Below, in pieces: positions 8,853-16,890 of a stretch of DNA of 64,000 nt. The position numbers were made by a program, and so were the translations under genes. The stretch comes from CALNYX01 sp942490925 (GTDB lineage Bacteria > Chlamydiota > Chlamydiia > Chlamydiales > JAAKFR01), in assembly GCA_942490925.1 (NCBI GenBank), contig CALNYX010000017.1, positions 1,240,001 to 1,304,000 on the forward strand. The letters are read 5' to 3'. The number at the start of each line of letters is the position of its first letter. Position 1 is the stretch's first letter. The notes beneath the pieces are model-generated. The model made no database searches. It had not been told where the DNA came from and worked only from the letters and a program-made list of their open reading frames with translations.

Positions 8853-9630
8853 TTGCTTCCTTATATTGATTTGCACAAATCGTGATTGGTGAACGGCCAA
8901 TGACTTCATATTGAGGGGTTCGCGTTCCCATGACTACAGGAGCATAGGCATTCATAATTCGAATATCTGAACTCCAACGTGTTGTTTGCCCTAAATTGAT
9001 ACAACATCCGTGGACAATCGGTAAGCAAAAAGCTAACGCCTGACCAATTTTCAGAGGGATGGGCTCTATTGAATCACCCACGGAATCCTCCATCTGTTTT
9101 GGTGCATACATAAAGCCGATTTGATGTTTTGGAGAACCTTTGGTGATATTTGAAGTCAGTTGCTGAGTTGGATACGCTTCTTCTGATGCGATATGTGATC
9201 CAGAAATCACTCCAAGAGCACTCTCTTTTGGAACATCAACAAAAGGAATCAAAACAGAAATTTCATAGGGAGATCCTCCATAGAATGTATCTCTATGATA
9301 GCCGATATTATCCTGTTTCTTGTGAGGTCGAGCAATTCGCAAATAGGGATTATTTTGAGCAACTAAATCGATACCCACAAGATCCTGAAAAAAAGAAGCT
9401 TCTCGATGTATTGTCTCGATACCGAAACGTTGCTCTCGATAATGCTCTGTCATTTTAACCTGAATTGCAGAATGCTTCTCATCATCTTGAGGGTTATATG
9501 CTTCTAAAGAGGTTTGCTCTCCTAGCAACTCACTTAACTTATGCTCTAAGGAGGTCTTGATATCAAAAATTGCTTGTTTATCTTCAAAATCAATGACAAC
9601 CCAACCTTTTTCAACAAAATGCTTTTTCAT
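8797..9630 (-). CDS. Phytanoyl-CoA dioxygenase (PhyH) family protein
   Basis: A 277-residue protein resembling Fe(II)/2-oxoglutarate oxygenases. Candidate iron ligands are the HxD in GYHRDTFYG and a distal His in IVHGCC; TRWSSDIR may supply the 2-oxoglutarate-binding arginine. Such proteins hydroxylate small molecules or sugar/lipid groups. It lies between two paralogous methyltransferase genes and ends 56 nt inside the downstream one; its start shares one base with the upstream gene's stop. A hydroxylate-then-methylate step on a sugar is a reasonable inference, not shown. Confidence 0.8.
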   Translation of the reverse strand: MKKHFVEKGWVVIDFEDKQAIFDIKTSLEHKLSELLGEQTSLEAYNPQDDEKHSAIQVKMTEHYREQRFGIETIHREASFFQDLVGIDLVAQNNPYLRIARPHKKQDNIGYHRDTFYGGSPYEISVLIPFVDVPKESALGVISGSHIASEEAYPTQQLTSNITKGSPKHQIGFMYAPKQMEDSVGDSIEPIPLKIGQALAFCLPIVHGCCINLGQTTRWSSDIRIMNAYAPVVMGTRTPQYEVIGRSPITICANQYKEANGDNRREAFEMEMCLRGD

Positions 9631-10304
9631 TAGCTCCTCTTATTACATGCAAGACAGATTAAGTAGTGACTCATTGGGCTAAAGCCTGTATGGAGCACTT
9701 CATCATTCATTCCAAAGCAAAATACATTGGCAAAATAACGTTCTAAAGTCTCCTTTAGTCGCTTTTGATCAAATAAATTGACGTGCGCCATTTTACTTAA
9801 TTTTGAAGCATATTCCTGAGAGGTAACATTTGGAGTCCCAATAATTACGATTCCATCATCTGTCAGCTGCTTCCAAATAGTTTCAAAATAGGTCTGTTCA
9901 TCTTTTGAATAGATGTGCTCGACTACATCCAAGCTTACAGCTGTTTGAAACTTTCCAAACGCCTCCCCCATAAAGTCTGCATGTTGAAACGCAAATTTCT
10001 CATGGCCGGCAAACTGCTGATGGGCTGTTTTTATTGCATCTTCATCATAATCAATGCCCGTATAGCTCTTTGCTGCCTCAGCTAAAATTGGCGCGCCTAT
10101 TCCCTCACCGCACCCAAATTCGATAACAGAACGCCCTTTGCTCGCCATTTTAGCAGCAAATTTATAACGTGCTAATACGAATGCTAACCGTTTAGGATCA
10201 TTTCGGTAGTTGTAAGACCAATGTCCTCCAAACTCAACTTCACTTCCTTTAATAATTGCTGCTGTTTGCTCCCAGCAATTTTTTTCTTCTGTTAGTTTTG
10301 TCAT
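9630..10304 (-). CDS. Class I SAM-dependent methyltransferase (paralogue 2)
   Basis: A 224-residue methyltransferase. Motif I is SVIEFGCGEGIGAP, followed by GIDYDEDAI and DVVEHIYSKD. The start at 10304 was chosen because AAAAAGAG precedes this ATG; an upstream in-frame codon at 10340 would overlap the neighbour further. It is paralogous to the gene at 8169-8852 and shares with it HTGFSPMSHY-type ends and an N-terminal EEK with Trp11. The upstream epimerase gene ends 56 nt inside it, the same overlap as in the paralogue. Confidence 0.85.
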   Translation of the reverse strand: MTKLTEEKNCWEQTAAIIKGSEVEFGGHWSYNYRNDPKRLAFVLARYKFAAKMASKGRSVIEFGCGEGIGAPILAEAAKSYTGIDYDEDAIKTAHQQFAGHEKFAFQHADFMGEAFGKFQTAVSLDVVEHIYSKDEQTYFETIWKQLTDDGIVIIGTPNVTSQEYASKLSKMAHVNLFDQKRLKETLERYFANVFCFGMNDEVLHTGFSPMSHYLICLACNKRS

Positions 10305-11109
10305 ACTCTTTTTGCCTATAGTGATTTGCCACCTTCTCAATTCCTTTCATCCAGGAAGAGAATGGGACTGAAGATGTGATATTAACGTGTCTTGGGCGTT
10401 TAATACTATCGATTTTCTCAATAGAAATGGGATGAATAAGCGAACAGTCAATTTGAAGTTTCTCTCCTAAGTAGCATGCCATTTCATATCTAGAAGCTGC
10501 TTGAGGGGCGCAAAAATGATAAATACCGCGTGCTCCGTTAGTCTGTAAATCGATTGTATGTTTTACAACCTCTTCAATAGAAATTGGGCTGAGATATTGA
10601 TCTGTTGCGACTTCAATACATTCTCCAAGTACAAGCTTTTGAGCCATCTCATCAAAAAACGTCCCATCACCCTTTACTATCCCATAAACCTTCTCAAGAC
10701 GAAGGATCAGGTAATCTGTTAATTCAGCTATAACAGCCTCTTCTAATAAATGCTTTTGGCTACCATAGATATTTTCTGGCTGACCCAAAGCGTAAGTTGA
10801 AGAAAGAATGACTGGAATAATACCAGATTTGGCCAATTGCCTGACTAACTTGAGTATCCCTTCAACATCACATTGATAACACTGATCTGGGTTTGTTTGA
10901 CATTTCCATGGAGTGCCTATCCCAGCGGAAATAATTGCATAGCGGCATCCATCAATTGGAAAATTAAGTCGAGGATCTGCTAGATCAAGATGTTCAAGTC
11001 CTTCCGAGGGACGGTAATGTGTCCCAATTACATCGGAGTAGTGAGCGTAAAAATGACTGCCAATAAACCCTTTTGCACCAATTACCAAAGTTTTTACGGG
11101 ATGAACCAA
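10249..11109 (-). CDS. NAD(P)-dependent sugar epimerase/reductase (extended SDR, RmlD-like)
   Basis: About 286 residues. The N-terminal nucleotide-binding motif is GAKGFIGSHF, the active-site region has SSTYALG, and YGSQK supplies the YxxxK pair. It is closest by eye to dTDP-4-dehydrorhamnose reductase-like proteins. I placed the start at TTG 11109 because GGAG lies 8 nt upstream and translation would begin just before the Rossmann strand (VKTLVIG). An ATG at 11193 would overlap the upstream gene by 100 nt. It likely reduces a 4-keto sugar nucleotide made by the dehydratase-like gene upstream. Confidence 0.8.
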   Translation of the reverse strand: MVHPVKTLVIGAKGFIGSHFYAHYSDVIGTHYRPSEGLEHLDLADPRLNFPIDGCRYAIISAGIGTPWKCQTNPDQCYQCDVEGILKLVRQLAKSGIIPVILSSTYALGQPENIYGSQKHLLEEAVIAELTDYLILRLEKVYGIVKGDGTFFDEMAQKLVLGECIEVATDQYLSPISIEEVVKHTIDLQTNGARGIYHFCAPQAASRYEMACYLGEKLQIDCSLIHPISIEKIDSIKRPRHVNITSSVPFSSWMKGIEKVANHYRQKEYDKTNRRKKLLGANSSNY

Positions 11110-11753
11110 TAGTAATCTCCGGTATAGCCAGCTTCTGCAAATAACGCTTTCCAATCGTCGACATGCAATATGGTTTTCGCTGTGAGGTTCCAAGCGTACA
11201 TCAGCTCTTTCTCTTCGTCATTGCGATAAGCATCAATTGTAACAAAGCTTTTACCTCGACTCACACGCTCTATTTCTTTGAGGGCGATAATAAGCTCCGC
11301 TCTTTCAAGGTTGTGAATGGTGTTAATCGCGATTACAAGATCAAAACTACTCTCTTCAAATGGAAGTGATCTGCAATCGGCGACTTGGACATGCGGTTTT
11401 ACCTTATCCATTGCATTGGCAATCGCATATTCAGAAACATCTACCCCTTTGACTATAATACCCGGAATAAGCTGCACCAGATCATGAAGCATAAATCCTT
11501 TTGCGCAGCCCACATCTAGAACAGAGGAGTCTGCAGAAAGATCGTAATATTCACGCAGTGTTGGAATAACAGGTTGCCAAAAACGGGGATGGTAGCGAAA
11601 TCCTCCATAACCATTCTTCCGATCTCCATCAAAAAAGGCCTCTCCAAACTGACGGGCAATCTGTCGATCTTCCTCTGTTTTACTCGCTCCACGCCCTTTA
11701 ACATCACGTTTTGCTTTGGGATAGTTGACAAGTAGATCTATTTCTGTACCCAT
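11094..11753 (-). CDS. Class I SAM-dependent methyltransferase
   Basis: A 219-residue protein with motif I SVLDVGCAKGFMLHDL, GVDVSEYAI and a DLVIAINTIHNLE core. The ATG at 11753 follows AAGGAA and starts 1 nt after the upstream stop. It differs from the two paralogues nearby: it has a GYGGFRYHPRFW region and ends GDYYWF. It is probably a sugar or small-molecule methyltransferase; the acceptor is unknown. The stop overlaps the TTG start of the next SDR by 16 nt. Confidence 0.83.
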   Translation of the reverse strand: MGTEIDLLVNYPKAKRDVKGRGASKTEEDRQIARQFGEAFFDGDRKNGYGGFRYHPRFWQPVIPTLREYYDLSADSSVLDVGCAKGFMLHDLVQLIPGIIVKGVDVSEYAIANAMDKVKPHVQVADCRSLPFEESSFDLVIAINTIHNLERAELIIALKEIERVSRGKSFVTIDAYRNDEEKELMYAWNLTAKTILHVDDWKALFAEAGYTGDYYWFIP

Positions 11754-11754
11754 G

Positions 11755-12744
11755 TTATTCCTTATGTTGGTATTCGAGTGGCTGCTCTTGAATTTCCTGA
11801 AGGTGTGACTCAACCCAATCGACTATCGATTGTAAACCCTCTTCAAGAGAGATTTTTGGCTCCCAGCCTAGCTCTCTTTTCGCCTTTGTTGAATCAATCG
11901 TATAGGCCTTATCCTGACCTAAACGCTCTTCTACAATTTCTGTTGCCTCATCAAAGGGAATGTTCAGCTTTTCAGCTAGCTTACCTACAACTTCTCTGAC
12001 AGCAACACCTTGATTTGGAGAAAGATGATAGATCTCCCCTCTTCGACCTTTTTCCATTGCTAAAAGCTCTCCACAAGAAATATCTCGGATATGGATGTAA
12101 GATTTGATGGCTTTACCACCACCATGTAATGAGATCTTCTTGCCGCTTTTCATGTAAATGACCGAACGAGGAATAATTTTAAATAGCTGCTGGTGAGCAC
12201 CATAGACGTTTGTTGCCCGAATCATAACCAGAGGGAAATTGAAGTTTTTGACAAAAGTAAACAGAGAGAGATCTCCAGCCGCTTTGGATGCTGCGTAGGG
12301 AGTACTTGGATTCACTGGTGTATCTTCTGTAATAAACCCTTCACATGTTCCATAAACTTCTGGAGATGAAATATGTACGTATTTTTTAAGATAGGGTAGA
12401 TCTTTAAGCATATTTGCAAGGGCTGTGATGGAGACAGCATTGGTTTGAAACCAATGATGGGGGTTCTCCCAGCTGGGAGCAACTTCGCTTTGAGCGGCAA
12501 AATTGACGATATATTCTGGTTGAAACTGATCGAGCAGCTCCTTGAGTTTTGAGAGGTCTTTATTGAGATCGATCTGTTCAAAGCGAAAATGTGAACTATT
12601 GTGTCGTTTATAGGGTAGAAAGAGCGCTGATTTTTCTGGCGAACGGCTAATACCAACAACTTCATACTTTTGCTCTTCTAAAAGCAGATCAATAAAATCA
12701 CTGCCAGAAAAGGAGTTGCTTCCAATAACGAGTACTTTTTTCAT
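11755..12744 (-). CDS. NAD-dependent sugar dehydratase/epimerase (GDP-mannose 4,6-dehydratase-like SDR)
   Basis: A 329-residue extended SDR. It starts KKVLVIGSNSFSG, a GxxxxxG variant with serines in place of the usual alanine/glycine. It has NFAAQSEV, SSPEVYG and YAASK (catalytic Tyr/Lys), and RATNVYGAHQ. It resembles GDP-mannose or dTDP-glucose 4,6-dehydratases, so it may make a 4-keto-6-deoxy nucleotide sugar. With GmhA-, HddA- and HddC-like genes in the island, GDP-6-deoxyheptose is one candidate product (DmhA-like); that is inference. A promoter-like site lies immediately upstream. Confidence 0.83.
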   Translation of the reverse strand: MKKVLVIGSNSFSGSDFIDLLLEEQKYEVVGISRSPEKSALFLPYKRHNSSHFRFEQIDLNKDLSKLKELLDQFQPEYIVNFAAQSEVAPSWENPHHWFQTNAVSITALANMLKDLPYLKKYVHISSPEVYGTCEGFITEDTPVNPSTPYAASKAAGDLSLFTFVKNFNFPLVMIRATNVYGAHQQLFKIIPRSVIYMKSGKKISLHGGGKAIKSYIHIRDISCGELLAMEKGRRGEIYHLSPNQGVAVREVVGKLAEKLNIPFDEATEIVEERLGQDKAYTIDSTKAKRELGWEPKISLEEGLQSIVDWVESHLQEIQEQPLEYQHKE

Positions 12745-12748
12745 GATG

Positions 12749-12776
12749 AATCTATCCGTAAAATATTTTTAGACAA
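12749..12776 (-). promoter_or_regulatory. Putative promoter, -10 box 4 nt from ATG
   Basis: On the minus strand TTGTCT (12776-12771), a 16-nt spacer and TAGATT (12754-12749) end only 4 nt before the ATG at 12744. It could give a leaderless or almost leaderless internal transcript of the operon. It lies in a 141-nt gap, the only sizeable gap in this operon. Confidence 0.4.
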
Positions 12777-12885
12777 TTTTCTGTAAGTTTTTGTGTAGAT
12801 TTTACAAGCCAAATTGATGGCAATCTTTGAGGAGGATGCCAAAAAGGGGGTAAAAAGTGGTCGAAAGAATGGACGGATGGGTTCA

Positions 12886-13947
12886 TTAAAATGGCCCTGT
12901 AAATGATTTGTCAGGGACGTCAAGAGGTCCAGACATTTTTTGTTCTAATAGTTTTGAAATGAGTTTTTTTGCAGGCTTTCCGAGCATCTGTAAAACGGTG
13001 ATCGTAATATCATTGGCAGTAGGGTAGTAGTGGTTAGAAAGCGCCCAGCTAGTTGGACTAAAGCTATCGGGGTAGGTGAGACGTTTTGGCGGCGCTTTAA
13101 GCTCATCAAAAAGCTCTTCTGTCAAAAGGGCAGAGAGCTCGGCTGCAAAACCGCAGGTTTTCCAATCTCCATCGAGAAGAAGAGCACGTTTTGTTTTGCG
13201 TACAGAGGTGAAAAGTGTCTCCGTGTCAAGAGGCCGCAGTGAACGTAGATCAATGAGTTCAGCTGAAATACCTTCTTGCTCGAGCAATTCTACTGCTTTA
13301 CGCGCTTCTAGTGTCATGTGTGAGGAGGCAATCAACGTGATATCCGATCCCTCATGCATTACTTTGGCTTTACCAATTGGTACTTCATAGATTTCTTCGG
13401 GAACCTCACCATGAATATTGTGCAGCCAGCGATGTTCTAGGTAGACAACCGGGTGATTATCTTTGACAGCCGAGATAAGTAGACCTTTTGCATCGTAGGG
13501 AGTTGCTGGCGCCACAACTTTAAGCCCTGGGATGTGCGCAAACAAGCTATGCAATGATTGACTATGCTGAGGTCCTTGTCCCCACCCTCGACCTACAATC
13601 AAACGAATGACAAGCGGGACATGCATTTGGTCATTGAACATGTAATGCCATTTAGAAGCGTTATTGATTAACTGATCGAGAGCTAGCAAAAAGAAGTCAA
13701 CACGTTGATGCGTCATAATCGGGCGCATTCCCATGATTGCTGAGCCAATGGCCACACCTGTCATGGCATTTTCAGAAGTAGGCATATCCATGACACGCTC
13801 TGAGCCATATTTTTCCTCCAAGCCAACTGTGGTTCCAAAAATCCCTTTGGGATCAGGAACACCAAGACCCATAAGATAGACATTTTCGTCTAGATCAAGC
13901 AGTTGATCTGTCGCTTCTAAAATCGCTTCATTAAACTTCTTTAGCAT
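12886..13947 (-). CDS. Thiamine-diphosphate-dependent dehydrogenase E1, beta subunit
   Basis: A 353-residue protein of the PDH E1-beta/transketolase-like family. It has the pyrimidine-binding domain with MPTSENAMTGVAIGSA near residue 55, RGWGQGPQHSQSLHS, and a transketolase C-terminal domain (DLRSLRPLDTET). It starts inside the alpha-subunit gene (7-nt overlap). No lipoyl E2 or E3 gene is in the window, so it probably does not form a standard 2-oxoacid dehydrogenase. E1-like pairs in antibiotic sugar pathways (AviB1/AviB2 type) attach two-carbon branches to keto sugars; that role is plausible here. Confidence 0.88.
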   Translation of the reverse strand: MLKKFNEAILEATDQLLDLDENVYLMGLGVPDPKGIFGTTVGLEEKYGSERVMDMPTSENAMTGVAIGSAIMGMRPIMTHQRVDFFLLALDQLINNASKWHYMFNDQMHVPLVIRLIVGRGWGQGPQHSQSLHSLFAHIPGLKVVAPATPYDAKGLLISAVKDNHPVVYLEHRWLHNIHGEVPEEIYEVPIGKAKVMHEGSDITLIASSHMTLEARKAVELLEQEGISAELIDLRSLRPLDTETLFTSVRKTKRALLLDGDWKTCGFAAELSALLTEELFDELKAPPKRLTYPDSFSPTSWALSNHYYPTANDITITVLQMLGKPAKKLISKLLEQKMSGPLDVPDKSFTGPF

Positions 13948-14819
13948 AGCGCCTCTGAGGGGAAAGGGCTTGATTCAGCAAAAGCAAAGGCTTCTTCAAT
14001 TTCTGCTGCAATTGCAACGCGGCCACTTTGATCAATTTGATGAATAGGGTCGAGTTGTTGCCATGTTTCAACTTCTTCTTGGGGCTGATAAGGATCAACA
14101 AATGGGCCGCAATGTTCGCGAAAACGGTAGGTTGAAAGCTCAAGGAAAACGGGGCCTTGATGTTGCAGGGCTTGCTGTGTCAAAGAGACGACTTCTTGCA
14201 AATTGTTACCATCTCCCTGAAGAGCATAAAGACCGTGAGCTTCTGCCCATTTGACCAGGTCACGCTTTGGAGGTTGGCGCACACTGAGTGGTGAATAGAC
14301 TGAATAGAGGTTATTTTCGCAGACAAAAAGAACGGGAAGGCCTTTGAGAGCTGCAAAATTAAGACTCTCTGCTACAACACCCTCTTCTGTTGAACCCTCT
14401 CCTAGAAATATTGCCGTGCGGTGGGACTGCCCACGCATTTGAGATGCAAAGGTAACACCTACACCAACGGGAATACTTCCTCCGACAATGGGTGTAGATC
14501 CTAAAAAGCCAACAGATCGATCGACAAGGTGCATCGAACCGCCTCGCCCTCCACTACAGCCTGTTTTTTTGCCATAAATTTCGGCGAGCATCGCTTTGAG
14601 GTCACCACCTTTTGCAAGATAGTGGGCATGGGCACGGTGATTGCTGATGACAAAATCTGTCGTCTTCAGTTGACTACAAACGCCAACAGCTATTGCTTCT
14701 TGTCCAATGCTAAGATGCACAGGGCAACGCATTTTTTGTTCGCTGTAACGCTCTGCGATGGCTTCTTCAACCATGCGAATGCGCAAAAGGGCGTAATCAA
14801 GATCTTGTTTTACTTTCAT
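13941..14819 (-). CDS. Thiamine-diphosphate-dependent dehydrogenase E1, alpha subunit
   Basis: A 292-residue protein of the PDH E1-alpha family. It contains HRAHAHYLAKGG and SGGRGGSMH. The ThDP/Mg signature starts GEG (140-142) and ends NN (169-170) instead of the usual GDG...NN. It binds thiamine diphosphate and would decarboxylate a 2-oxoacid together with the beta subunit. It sits between the beta subunit and the nucleotidyltransferase/kinase fusion, overlapping both by a few nucleotides. This tight coupling to sugar activation genes points to glycan precursor synthesis rather than central metabolism; inferred. Confidence 0.88.
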   Translation of the reverse strand: MKVKQDLDYALLRIRMVEEAIAERYSEQKMRCPVHLSIGQEAIAVGVCSQLKTTDFVISNHRAHAHYLAKGGDLKAMLAEIYGKKTGCSGGRGGSMHLVDRSVGFLGSTPIVGGSIPVGVGVTFASQMRGQSHRTAIFLGEGSTEEGVVAESLNFAALKGLPVLFVCENNLYSVYSPLSVRQPPKRDLVKWAEAHGLYALQGDGNNLQEVVSLTQQALQHQGPVFLELSTYRFREHCGPFVDPYQPQEEVETWQQLDPIHQIDQSGRVAIAAEIEEAFAFAESSPFPSEALC

Positions 14820-16339
14820 TTCAACAGGCGCGTAAGGTATTTTAAAAATGCTTTTTTCTCGACAGCCTCTTTATTTCCAACAATCTGTACATCAATGGCT
14901 GCCGCAATAGATCCTAAAAGACCTGCTATTAATGGATCGAGCTTTTTAACAGTTGCGAGAGTAGCCAAGGCAAAATAGCTATCTCCGGCCCCCACTCGAT
15001 CTATCGCTCGCTCAGTTAATGCAGGAACTTCAACTTCCTGGCTCTTATCAATCAAATAGACTCCCCGTGTTCCACGCGTCACGGAGATGCGAGGGCAACG
15101 CAGGACTTCAGTCATGTCATGCATCACCATTGCAAGCGCACTATTTCGATCGTGAGCTGCTAAACGGAGCTCTGGTTCGTTCAATGAAATAAAATCTGCG
15201 CGAGGATAGTGAGTGATGACATTGAATCCTCGATTTCCGCTGTTTGTTTGGGTGTTGACAGCCAAAAATGTCTCCGCTTCTCCTAGTGCATGGATGAGCT
15301 GTGAATTTGTAAAACCATTTCCAAAATCGGCAGAGAGAATACAGTCTGCTTGCTTCCCCTCTTTGTGTATCAAAGCAATTGCTTCTTCTGTTTGCTTCTG
15401 ACTTAAAAGACGTTGGTTACTTGAATATGTTTCAAAGAACTTTTGAATATTGTCACCATCTTTTGAAACGTAGCGCTTTTTGGTAAGTGTTCGATGATCT
15501 TCTAGACAAATAAATTGAGAGGTCACGTTTGTTGCCAAATTTTGGCGAATAAAGTCTAGGTGAGGGCAATTTTTACCTACAGCTGTAAGTAGGGTCACGT
15601 TTTTAACAAAACTCGCTAAATGATTGGCTATGATTAATGAGCCTCCTAAAAAGAGCTCTTGATCTAATAAACGTGCTGTTAACTGCTGCCCTTTTCCAGA
15701 TTGTCCCAACATTTCAACATACTGATATTCGTCGAGAATTGCATCTCCAACAACAAGGATATTGAGATCTGAAAAACTCTCGACATATTCTACAATTTGT
15801 TTGAGAGAAAATTGATCCTTCAATCTCTTGACAAAGGGCGCTAGGCGCTTTGCATTTGTATCAAAATATTGATTAATCAAATTTGATGAACTAAAAACGA
15901 TCCCTTCTGTGTAGGCAATTTTTCCTCCTACTTTTGCAATAGCACTCGCCTCTTCTGAAATTTTGCCTGTCACATCTTCTGTATGATTTGCGTATTCTTT
16001 TCCTTTAACATAAATATCAGGAGCAATGTGCTCAATTAATGACGTCGCATCAGGATGATCATTTAATACAACATAATCAACGCAAGCTAAAGAAGCGATC
16101 TGTTCAAGACGAAGCTGTTCGCTGAATGCTGGTCTTCCTGGTCCCTTATTGACAAATTGATCTGGCGTAAGCGAAACAACAAGCTTATCACCTTGTTTTT
16201 TTGCCTCTTGAAAATGGGTAATATGCCCGGGATGCAACAGATCAAAGACACCATGGCAGTGAACGACTTTGTGTCCCAGTTTTTTTTCTTTAGCAACTAG
16301 GTCGCTGATTTCGCTAAGCTGTTTGATTTTTGTTTGCAT
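14816..16339 (-). CDS. Bifunctional nucleotidyltransferase / PfkB-type sugar kinase (HldE-like, domains in reverse order)
   Basis: A 507-residue fusion. Residues about 20-150 form a cytidylyltransferase-like domain with HGVFDLLHPGH (29-39), which carries the HxGH motif. Residues about 190-507 form a PfkB/ribokinase domain, starting ILVVGDAILDEY and ending with the DRVGAGDSYFA anion-hole motif. E. coli HldE has the kinase first and the transferase second; here the order is reversed. Together with the GmhA-like gene upstream it should phosphorylate and nucleotide-activate a heptose-type sugar phosphate. Whether the product is ADP-heptose cannot be decided by eye. Confidence 0.88.
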   Translation of the reverse strand: MQTKIKQLSEISDLVAKEKKLGHKVVHCHGVFDLLHPGHITHFQEAKKQGDKLVVSLTPDQFVNKGPGRPAFSEQLRLEQIASLACVDYVVLNDHPDATSLIEHIAPDIYVKGKEYANHTEDVTGKISEEASAIAKVGGKIAYTEGIVFSSSNLINQYFDTNAKRLAPFVKRLKDQFSLKQIVEYVESFSDLNILVVGDAILDEYQYVEMLGQSGKGQQLTARLLDQELFLGGSLIIANHLASFVKNVTLLTAVGKNCPHLDFIRQNLATNVTSQFICLEDHRTLTKKRYVSKDGDNIQKFFETYSSNQRLLSQKQTEEAIALIHKEGKQADCILSADFGNGFTNSQLIHALGEAETFLAVNTQTNSGNRGFNVITHYPRADFISLNEPELRLAAHDRNSALAMVMHDMTEVLRCPRISVTRGTRGVYLIDKSQEVEVPALTERAIDRVGAGDSYFALATLATVKKLDPLIAGLLGSIAAAIDVQIVGNKEAVEKKAFLKYLTRLLK

Positions 16340-16890
16340 AGAACGCAGGCATCAATAATTGTGTGTAGTAAAAAAAAGTGTGCAGTTTCCACAAGACCAT
16401 AGTCATGTGAATCAACCCAAAAATTCAAATCCCCTAATTGACGTAATGGATTGTCGGATGAAAACCCTGATAATGTCATCAAAGCTGCCTGCTTTTCCTT
16501 GGCAACTTGTGCTGCTCGCACGATGTTTTCTGACTGTCCAGAGCTCGAAATGGCTACTAGCAAGTCATTGGATTGCATTTTTGTTTCTAGAGGACGGCTA
16601 AACACATTCTCGTAGCCATAGTCATTGGCCATACAGGTTATTATGTTAGCATCCGAAAATGTCTCTGCTGAAATTTGTAAAGCATTTAACAGATCAATGC
16701 AAAAATGAGAGGCAATGCCCGCACTTCCACCATTTCCAATGACATAAATAGTCCCCTTGACTTTTGGGATTTGCGCTAAAAAAAACTGCGCTGCTTCAAG
16801 TGCTTGTTCATGCGAAAGCTCTGAGCTCTTTGCTGTATACTCCGTGCAGTGGAGCAAAGCCCTCAGCTGCTCAAGCCGCTCTAGGAACAT
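16297..16890 (-). CDS. SIS-domain sugar phosphate isomerase (GmhA-like)
   Basis: A 197-residue single-domain SIS protein. VIGNGGSAGIASHF (about 50-63) and SSSGQSENIV are typical of phosphoheptose isomerase, which converts sedoheptulose 7-phosphate to glycero-manno-heptose 7-phosphate. The length matches the GmhA family. The 3' end overlaps the HldE-like fusion by 43 nt and the start overlaps the upstream epimerase gene by 10 nt, so it is in the same operon. It is the likely entry point for both the HldE-like and the HddA/HddC-like branches. No gmhB phosphatase was seen in the window. Confidence 0.87.
   Translation of the reverse strand: MFLERLEQLRALLHCTEYTAKSSELSHEQALEAAQFFLAQIPKVKGTIYVIGNGGSAGIASHFCIDLLNALQISAETFSDANIITCMANDYGYENVFSRPLETKMQSNDLLVAISSSGQSENIVRAAQVAKEKQAALMTLSGFSSDNPLRQLGDLNFWVDSHDYGLVETAHFFLLHTIIDACVLCKQKSNSLAKSAT

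Noticed and set aside
12741..12923. 60-codon minus-strand frame between the E1-beta gene and the dehydratase-like SDR
   Set aside because: It overlaps both neighbours on the same strand and covers a promoter-like region; composition looks non-coding.
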